Assembly: GCA_018296165.2 (NCBI GenBank)
Contig: JACKQL020000003.1
Span: 124,001-188,000 of the forward strand
Length of the DNA: 64,000 nt
Source: Termitomyces sp. T153
Taxonomy: Eukaryota; Basidiomycota; Agaricomycetes; Agaricales; Lyophyllaceae
Direction of reading: 5' to 3'
Shown: positions 56,570-64,000 of the stretch, in pieces
How positions within the stretch are numbered: position 1 is the first letter of the stretch
Layout of the letters: each line of letters starts with the position of its first letter
The notes under the pieces: generated by a model
Databases searched by the model: none
What the model saw: only the letters and a program-made list of their open reading frames with translations
Told to the model about the DNA's origin: nothing
Position numbers and translations under genes: made by a program

Positions 56570-56800
56570 TGTAAGAGAGTGCCCCATTACTAGGTGTATA
56601 TTTATATACTTGACACTATCTATAAATCCTTGTACTGTACATAAGGCAGCACCTTACTTCATACTTTGTAGACAGACTTTCAGTTGTGACTTACAAGGTG
56701 TGAATCATAAGCTGTGCAAACTTCACTCCATAAGTAAACCCAGCAAGAGCACACAAGGCACAAGCAATGAGCAAGAGTTGTGTCAGAACTGTTACTTAGG
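56570..56800 (+). repeat. Probable 3' LTR (gypsy-4)
   Basis: Starts TGTAAGAGAG after a polypurine tract and contains a TATATTTATATA promoter-like stretch, as LTRs do. The right edge and partner LTR were not found. A stretch at about 56735 (taaacccagcaagagca) recurs at about 23822. An 18-bp direct repeat (cctaatcagagtagttcc) follows at about 56800 and 56858. Confidence 0.35.
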
Positions 56801-57126
56801 CACCTAATCAGAGTAGTTCCCTCAGTTTCATATAATTGACAGAGTTGGTATACCATACCTAATCAGAGTAGTTCCTAATAAGTACAGGACAGTATTAATC
56901 ATTAGAGAGTATCAAAGCAGAGATAAGAACTTACCCTCAGTCTTGTATAATTGACCAATATATAGTGAGGGTTTACATATATATAGGTATTTGATATAGG
57001 AATAGAATCATAAGGGAACAATGAGACAATGAGACAATGGTTATTTGAAGACAATGGATGTGTGAAAGGGAGAATGTGTTGGGGGACAATGGTGAGCTTT
57101 TTGATGGCCACAGTAGGTGTCCAACA
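56801..57126 (-). repeat. Copia-4 LTR, right end defined
   Basis: AT-rich sequence ending TGTCCAACA at 57126, followed by CTCCTCCTC (a purine tract on the minus strand), the same arrangement as copia-3. The left edge is not clear. Confidence 0.4.
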
Positions 57127-57430
57127 CTCCTCCTCAGTAGAAAGCTTGTTTCTCCTTGCCTAGAACCATGGTAGTCAGAGGCCTAGTAGGGAACAAAGGC
57201 ATATGAAGAGCAGAGTGGCCAATGCTTTAGTGAAAATGTTAGCCACATTGTATTAGGTGTTGATGTACTGTATGTAGATGTCATTGGACTGCACCCATTC
57301 ATGAATAGAGTGATACTTGATATCCATGTGCTTGTTGGGCACATCTTGATCTGCTACCACCATCATTCCTTCCAGGATCCTGGTGGTCAGTAGAACTTAG
57401 ATAGCATTTCTCAAGCAACTCTGCTGCACT
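57127..57430 (-). pseudogene. Copia-4 RNase H C-terminal fragment
   Basis: The minus strand reads HEWVQSNDIYIQYINT, then a stop, then VANIFTKALATLLFICLC and LLGLWLPWFQARRNKL, which is the C-terminal end of copia Pol. Only this end survives. A LINE begins to its right. Confidence 0.7.
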
Positions 57431-57500
57431 ACACTTCCCTGGCTCACAGGCCCACCACACTCAAAGCAATCCCACAACCAACAAAACCCTCTGGTCTAGG

Positions 57501-58888
57501 ATGTTGCATTCAACATTCAAGCCACCACTGACAAAATCTCCCTCTGGCAGTGCCAGCTATGCAAGGACTCCAAACCAATCCCAACCACTTCTGTCACATT
57601 CCAAATTTGGTGCCTTGTTACATGGACATGGTGGCCTGGTCAAATCAGCCCAGGAAGCCCATAAATGGATGGAGGCCAAGGGCTGTATCCTTGCTGGGGA
57701 ACCATACAACTGCATGAAGCTCATGTGTGTGCTCATGACTATGGTTGTTACCTCAAAGAGACCAAAACTCAAGGTTGACACTAAAAACATAGTCCTTGCA
57801 GTTGTGTTCCTGCTAGAGGAAGACATCAACAACAAGCTTTCAAACACATTAGCAAACATAGTCATGTCTAAGGTCCTGGAACACATGGAACCTGTCATCC
57901 ACTGCATTGCATCAACCCTTGACTTTGCCTCTGCAAACAACACTGCCTAAGCAAAAACTACCTTAGCCCTCAAGAGTGTCTTGGCCTAGCTCAAAACAGT
58001 CTCCCCCTCCCTCAACAATGTTGTGACCAAGCTCTCCACTGCCCCATTACTTCCCAAATCCCAGCCTACAACTACATGCATGTCATCATGGGCTGATATA
58101 GCCAGCACCAAGCTGACCTCAGTTCCAGCCACTTTCAACTCTGCACTGTCTGACTAGCACATGTGTCTGCAGCAGAGGCTTATCCATGGTGCAAAAACCA
58201 TCTTAATTACAGTTGACCCCTCCTGCACTAACATCCCAGTTGATCATTTGCCCACTACAAACTACAAACTGCAGGGTCACATCAATAAACTCCTTGCCAA
58301 AATCAACAAGTCAGGTGCAAACCTAGCAGCCATCAATGGCATCACTCCAATCCCAGCTAAGACAGTAGTCTGCAGCATCTCCTGGCTTAAGAGGGGTGCC
58401 TACCTCCTCAAACTGGACACCATGGACTTGGCAGCATGCTTTAGAAGCTATGCACATGACTCTACCTGAGATCTTGCTGAAACTTGTCTAGGCAACTCAG
58501 CGCAGGTTGAGGATAAGGCTCACACCCTCATCTTTGCTTTTTTTCATGTGGAGGGATCTTTGACCCCTCCAAAGATGAGGACATTGCAATGCTCAAGATA
58601 GAGAACAGCCTCCCATTGGGTTGCATAACCTCAGCTGTCTGGCTGAAATGGATTGACCAATGCTATGACAGGCAGACAGCTGCATCCCTTAAGGTGATCT
58701 GCAACTCTATAGACACTGCAAACCAACTCCTGAGTGAACATGTCTTCATCACTAGCCACTACATCACTGTCCACAAGGACATTTGTGAGCCCTTCCAGTG
58801 CAACAGATGCCAAGAATATAGACACATCCAAGCCAACTGTGCAAAGACCAAGCACTGCTCCCACTGCCAGCAACAGCCACTCTTTTGA
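57501..58888 (+). pseudogene. LINE ORF1, gag-like with CCHC
   Basis: Frames 57501-57950, 58161-58469 and 58589-58888 belong to one protein by composition. It ends with QCNRCQEYRHIQANC (CX2CX4HX4C) and CSHCQQQP at about 58797-58880, the usual end of LINE ORF1. The segment VVCSISWLKRGAYLLKLDTM (58360-58430) may be part of an RNA-binding fold. Stops at about 57950, 58155 and 58470. Confidence 0.7.
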
Positions 58889-58919
58889 CATGTGATTGCT
58901 TAAGAAGCTCTTCTTGGTT

Positions 58920-59570
58920 CAGCAGCACTGGATGATTGGGATATTATTGCTCTGCAAGAACTATTTCTTGATGGACTAGGCAATACCTATACCACCCACA
59001 AATGGGTTACTCATTATCTCCATTCACACAGGCATAACAGGTCCAGCCATACACAATCCATCCTCCTTATCAATGCTAACATCCCTACAGACTCTTACAC
59101 CTTCCTAGATGTCCCCTTGCCAGATGTCACAGTAGTCTGCTTCCATGGAAATAATGAACATATGGTGATTTTCAATGTCTACAATGACTGTACTGATAAC
59201 AACAGCCTTGTTGCTCTCTCCTCCTTTCTTTCTGCCTCTTTTCATCTTGCCTGCCCCTTGCAAACAGACCACATGCTGTAGTTAGGTGACTTTAACCAAC
59301 ACCACCCAATGAAGAAAATGGTAGACAACTGTCACCTCAACTCATTAGAGGATGACATGCAGGTTCTCATGCATCTGCTGGGGAAATATCAGATGGACTT
59401 AGCCCTGCCCCCAGGCCTCTCCACCCTCCACACATCTCAGAACAACTGGACTCATCCAGATAACATTTGGAGGTGCTCTAATGGAGCTGACTCCATTGTC
59501 TCATGCAAAGTTGTTCCATCCCTCTGCCCTCCAGTCACTAACCATATGCCCATAGTAATGATTGTTGACC
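58920..59570 (+). pseudogene. LINE apurinic-type endonuclease
   Basis: Landmarks in order: DWDIIALQELFLDG (motif with Gln-Glu), IFNVYNDCTDNNSL, LGDFNQHHPMK (Gly-Asp-Phe-Asn) and VTNHMPIVMIVDL near the end, where Asn replaces the usual Asp of Ser-Asp-His. This is the exonuclease/endonuclease fold used for target-primed reverse transcription. Frame changes occur around 59290. Confidence 0.75.
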
Positions 59571-61660
59571 TAACAATCCAACATACTAACCCACCTCCCT
59601 TCAAGAACTTCCAGGAGGTTGACTGGACTACTTTCAATGCTTCTTTTAAGGAGAAACTTACTACCTGGTCACCTGCACAGATCATCACATCAAAAAGGGA
59701 ATTTGATTCCAAAGTGTCTGTGCTGACAGCACTAATCCAGGAGGTGATTGAGGATAATGATTTAGTTCCAATGTATAAACCCTGCCTGTTCACCAAACAA
59801 TGGTGGACAAAGGAACTAATAGCTCTGAAGAGAGAGAGGAGCAAAACCAGCAATTTGGCATTCAAATACTGCCACATTGTAAACCACTCCACTAGGGCAG
59901 AGGCAGACCATCTATCACAGCTTATAGCAGAATGCATTTGTAAGGCAAAGGAAGAGCACTGGGCAGAGTGTTTGGAGAATATCAAAGCTAAGTAGATCTA
60001 CACTGCAAATAAGTACATTGTGAGGGAGCCTACTGATATGTCCTATGACAGGAACCTTCCTAAGTTGAAAACCACCCACAATGGAACTGCAAGCTGGACA
60101 ACAACTAACAAGCAGAAAGCAGAGGTCTTAGCTAAGTTGTTCTTTCCTCCCTCTCCACATACCACCCCTGTCCCCTCCTCTGCCTACTCCAAGCCCCTTC
60201 CTGATATCTGGTTTTTCAACCAGAGGTGCATCCTAGAGGCCATTGATCAGCTCCAGCCACACAAAGCACAAGGCCCTGATGGGATACCCAATGTCATGCT
60301 AAAACAATGTGCTGATATCTTTATAAACCATTTCTATTACATTTTTCAGACAGTCCTCATGCTGGATGTGTATCACAACAGCTGGCTTATCTCCACCACT
60401 CTGGTGCTTTGCAAGCCCAGGGAGCTAAGCTATACAGTACCAAATACATACAGACCCATAGGTCTTCTCAACATGATTGGGAAGCTCCTCTCCACTAGAG
60501 TTGCTGCTGACCTCTCTTTCCTAGCAGAAAAGCATGGGATGCTCCCACCCTACCAATTTGGTGGATGACCAGGCTGCAACACTAGCAATGCTATGCTCTT
60601 AGTGGTCAACTGGATCAAGAACACCTGGCACTCTGGTAACATAGTGGCAGCTCTATTCTTCAATGTGTAAGGGGCCTTCTCCAATACTGTCTGAGACTGT
60701 CTGATCCACAACATGTGAGAATGCAGGGTCCCAGGACATTACATACACCTGACTCAATGCATGTTCACAGGGCATAAGACATGCTTCAAGTTTGACAACT
60801 TTGTCTTGGCACTCTTTGACATTCTCAATGGCACCATGCAAGGCTGCCCACTGTCAATGCTTTTCTATGCTTTCTACAATGCACTCCTGATTTGAGCAGC
60901 AATGGAGGAATCAAAGTTGGAGCTGGCATCTGATTTTGTTGACAACTCAATGTTCCTAGCAACAGCAAAAACAATTGTTGAGTGCCATGACATTCTGGCA
61001 GACATGGTCCAGCACATGGCCAGCAGGTTCAATTGGTCCACATCACATAACTTTCCCTTTGAGCTGTCAAAGCTCACCCTCATAAATTTTTCATGGTTCC
61101 AACATGACACTATCCCCAACAACCTATCCCTGATGCATGCTAACCCTAATAGTATGGACACTACCCAGAGAGTGAAGACTGTCCCCACATACAAGTACTT
61201 GGGAGTCATCTTTGACTCCAAACTGAGGTAGAATGCCCACTATCAGAAGGTGACTACACAGGCAACATGGTGGTCATTTTAGGTGATGAGACTTGCTTGA
61301 CCTTCCACCAGAATGCCTCTCTGCCATCTCTGCTCTGCCAGCTCTACAATACTGTTGCAGTCCTGGCATTCACCTATGCAGCTGAAGTTTGGTACATTAG
61401 CACACACAACTCCCCATCTGAAAAGAAGTGTCTTGGCTCAATTGCAGTAATGAAGAAGCTGGTGACCAGCCAACAAAAGGTGTTGAAGACCATTCTCAGA
61501 GCACTTAGCACTATGGCAGGTAACATCCTTGATGTTCACACAAATCTACTGCCAGTTGACCTACTGTTTGATAAGGTTCTGCATAGGGCTGCAGTGTGCC
61601 TGTTCTCTCTCCCATGTTCACACCCCCTTTTCTGTGCCATATGCAGAGCTGCTGGGTAAT
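59571..61660 (+). pseudogene. LINE reverse transcriptase
   Basis: 59571-59995 is the linker (EVDWTTFNASFKEKL, FTKQWWTKELIALKRERS). The RT follows with AIDQLQPHKAQGPDGIPNVM, NTYRPIGLLNMIGKLLS, MLPPYQFGG, NGTMQGCPLSMLFYAFYN, DFVDNSMFLA (about 60930, Phe-Val-Asp-Asn in place of Phe-Ala-Asp-Asp) and VPTYKYLGVIFDSKLR. About 61300-61660 is the thumb-to-RNase H connection. Stops fall at Arg or Trp positions in several places. Confidence 0.8.
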
Positions 61661-61734
61661 TCATTGCTCAGCACCAGTCCCCTCTACACTGCCTGTTCTA
61701 TATCACAGGAGTTAACCCAAAGAAAATAGAAACA

Positions 61735-62740
61735 TTGGAGCCTGTCTACAGGTGTCCCTACTACATGCCTTCCTTCATTACCCATATAGACAACAGCAGA
61801 GAAAAGGCACTAATCTCAGTCTCTGAGACCTTCAACTCCACCCAAGCAGCCATATACTGCAATGGCTCCAGCGTCAAGAGTAGTGTTGGCACTGCAGCAG
61901 TTCTGTACATGAGAAGAGTCAAGTCCAATCACCTCTGCTTTTACCTGGGACCTGATACTGACCATATGGTCTTCAAGGCTGAGATAGTGGGTACTCTACT
62001 AGCCCTGCACTTACTGACAAACTTAAACAGACAACTCCCTGCACTGGTCATCATTGGCAGTGATAGCCAGGCCCTGCTGAGGGCCCTATCAAATCAGCAC
62101 TCTCACCCTGCTCACTACCTCCTAGACATTGTCCACACCCCAGCCAAATGCATACACACCAAACAGGACAAGATAATTAGGGCTCAGGAATGTTGGAGGG
62201 CCACAAGCCAGGATAGCTCCTAGACTAACCATATCTGGAGCATCATTGACCTGCAGATATACTGGACACTGGGCCACAAAGGATCCACACCCAATAAGAG
62301 AGCAGATGAGCTTGTGAAAATAGCCACTCAAGGCACCAGCAGCAATGCAAAATCCCTACCAATTGCCCTTCACTATGCCCTCCTCCTCTCCAGTATCAGC
62401 ATGACATGCCAGCATGCACTCAAAGAACTGCAGGCAGCATGGCAAACACAATGGAAACTCTCTCCTCAATACAAGCAGAGCTACATGATTGACCAGTCCA
62501 TCCTGTCCAAGAAATATCTATAGAACCCCTCAACCAATGCCAGCCCTCCCTTCTAATCCAGCTCAGGACTCACTATATTGCCCTCAACCAGTACCTGTTC
62601 TACATCAGACACTCCAAAATGCCAGTGTGCCCCCACTACAGCAACCTCACAATTGAAACAGGTCCACCACCTCCTCTTTGAATAATGACAGTATCAGTTC
62701 AAGAAACATTGTTACCTGCAGCAGAAATTGCAATGTAAAG
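61735..62740 (+). pseudogene. LINE RNase H and C-terminal finger
   Basis: IYCNGSSVKSSVGTAAVLYM has Asn at the usual first Asp. VFKAEIVGTLLALHLL carries the Glu, IIGSDSQALLRAL the Asp, and WTLGHKGSTPNKRADELVK the final His-Asn-Asp motif. A C-terminal segment (TLLIQLRTHYIALNQYLFYI-like, then KMPVCPHYSN at 62560-62650) matches the degenerate zinc-binding tail of such LINEs. Confidence 0.75.
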
Positions 62741-62800
62741 CTGAGTCCATGTCTTGCCTCCTTAATAAAATGAATTGGGCAAGTAGTGAGGGAGGTTTGC

Positions 62801-63105
62801 CCAGGGCTAATTTGGGCTTAGATCAGTTCACTGTTACATTGTCTCACACCCTCATTCCCTTCACATTTTCATGTCATTGTCCTCATTGCTTTGCTTTTAC
62901 ATATAAACTAGTGGGTGGAGTCTGTGAATGCTAGCCATCTCACACTGCACTCACAGGTAAGCCTTACTTACTCCACTCCCATCATTGTCTCACACTGTGC
63001 TCACAGCACAAGATTGATTAGGTCTCACCCACATTATATCACACATTTTTTGCTTTACATGTCTAGCCTGATCTAATCCATTTCTTCTACCTCTTAATTC
63101 TGTAC
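62801..63105. other. LINE 3' flank
   Basis: No gene. Contains a duplicated motif (tctcacactg-c-ctcacag at about 62938 and 62991), otherwise unremarkable T/C-rich sequence. Confidence 0.4.
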
Positions 63106-64000
63106 ATGCCCCCACAGCCCCAGAGAGGTCCCAACAGTTGCTTTGTCAGCCCAAACCCTACTGCTTCTGCCTTCTCTCATTCCATGCAGACTGACACCTC
63201 TGTCATACCTAAGGAACTTGTGGAGCCCCATGATTCTCATAGGGAACTTTGTGAATCCCAACAATCATTGCAAGAAATGATGACTGAACTCCTTGCCAAG
63301 ATGGGCTCCCAGCCAGTTCCTTCTCCCCCTGCTGATGCAGTTGTGCCAGCAGCAGGAAATGCAACTCTGAGCAATGTGTTCATCCCTCCAATTGCAGGAC
63401 TTGAAATACATGGTATGTCACCAACTTTGATCACTCCCCCCTTCTCTTTCTGTACCCTGTTCCCTGATGTCAACACAACTGTGCTCATGGCTATCATCTC
63501 ACACAAATTCAGGGTGGCCAATCTCTACAAACTCAGTCTCACAAGCTGCACAAGGAGAAGGCTTACACTTTTAATGGCACTACAAACCAATTTGAGGTCA
63601 GCTACTGAGCAGCCAAGGAATACAAGACACCATTCTCTATCATAGTCCCCCTCCTCACATACTTCAACATCCTTGGCATCTATGTAAACAACTCCACAGC
63701 CACAAGGGGCTTCAACATTTATGTGTCCTTGCTGGTGAAGCTCATGGCAGAATACAAGTGGCCAGCCATCTAGGAGTACTATTCTGTGCTCTTCAATTGG
63801 CATCATGCAGAAATGGCAGTGGGAGACTACTTGCAGTGGGCTTGTCATGACAACAACCTCATTTTAGAACATGTATACAATCACCACAAACCCACTCCAT
63901 CTAATCATTTGAAGAGCTCCACCTGGGCTCCTTCTAACCCTGGGGAAGCATGCCATAAGTACAATGATGGCAAATGCATGTCTAATCCATGCTCATAGAG
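63106..64000 (+). pseudogene. Gag-like ORF with CCCH-type finger, running off the window
   Basis: 63106-63645 is open (179 residues) with a Pro/Ser-rich start and MTELLAKMGSQPVPSPPAD. It continues after a shift with NILGIYVNNSTATRGFNIYV, VLFNWHHAEMAVGDYLQWA and finally CHKYNDGKCMSNPC before a TAG at 63997. The arrangement of a spacer protein ending in a Cys-rich finger resembles the first ORF of tyrosine-recombinase (DIRS-like) or other retroelements of mushrooms. The polymerase part would lie outside the window, so the class is not proven. Confidence 0.5.

Larger units (their letters stand above)
57480..62800 (+). mobile_element. Non-LTR retrotransposon (LINE) with RNase H
   Basis: In plus-strand order: ORF1 ending in zinc knuckles, endonuclease, reverse transcriptase, RNase H and a C-terminal zinc-finger-like segment. 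This is the layout of fungal LINEs of the Tad/I-like kind. No LTR. All parts carry stops and almost no CpG. I saw no clear poly-A tail or target duplication, so the ends are approximate. Confidence 0.85.

Noticed and set aside
57557..57943. 128-codon minus-strand open frame
   Set aside because: Antisense shadow of LINE ORF1.
59452..59985. 177-codon minus-strand open frame
   Set aside because: Antisense to the LINE linker region; no motif support.

Overview
This is a eukaryotic, fungal window, most likely an Agaricomycete basidiomycete. The evidence is a 12-exon gene with 50-77 nt GT-AG introns (one of 203 nt), F-box proteins of the mushroom type, chromodomain Ty3/gypsy elements, Ty1/copia elements, Helitrons and an RNase H-bearing LINE. 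I saw no tRNA, rRNA, CRISPR or bacterial features.

Layout. (1) 1-6125: a gene-type region holding one clear gene, ATG1, the autophagy-initiating kinase, on the minus strand (2453-6125). Its twelve exons sum to 2853 nt (950 codons plus stop). (2) 6287-11683: first copy of a segmental duplication with a hypothetical gene (6718-8373), an F-box/LRR-like gene (8840-10269) and the end of an old copia element ('copia-3'). (3) 11684-20596: two Helitrons joined head to tail inside copia-3. (4) 20597-26370: the rest of copia-3 and a truncated, decayed gypsy element. (5) 26371-43683: second copy of the duplication with both paralogues. It is broken by a complete copia element ('copia-1', 30458-42152, target duplication CAGCA), which itself contains a complete gypsy element ('gypsy-1', 33321-39675, target duplication GTACC), and by a solo LTR (42765-43115, target duplication TGAAC). 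(6) 43684-64000: almost pure transposon sediment, with gypsy-2 inserted in the integrase of gypsy-3, copia-2 (50854-55338, target duplication CATTA), a LINE (about 57.5-62.8 kb) and the start of another gag-like ORF.

The duplication acts as an internal control. Each insertion in one copy has its empty site in the other, so insertion boundaries and order can be read directly: copia-3 came first, then the duplication, then the Helitrons in copy 1 and copia-1 plus the solo LTR in copy 2, then gypsy-1 inside copia-1.

The most striking whole-window signal is CpG loss. The gene islands (1 to about 10.9 kb and about 25.5 to 31.0 kb) are CpG-rich, while the transposon zones are nearly devoid of CpG, with sharp edges. 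The edges fall inside single elements: the 5' LTR of copia-1 keeps ten CpGs and its 3' LTR has lost all ten. This is the expected footprint of CpG methylation and deamination, with the two F-box loci lying as unmethylated islands. The methylation itself is an inference. All comparisons were made by eye.
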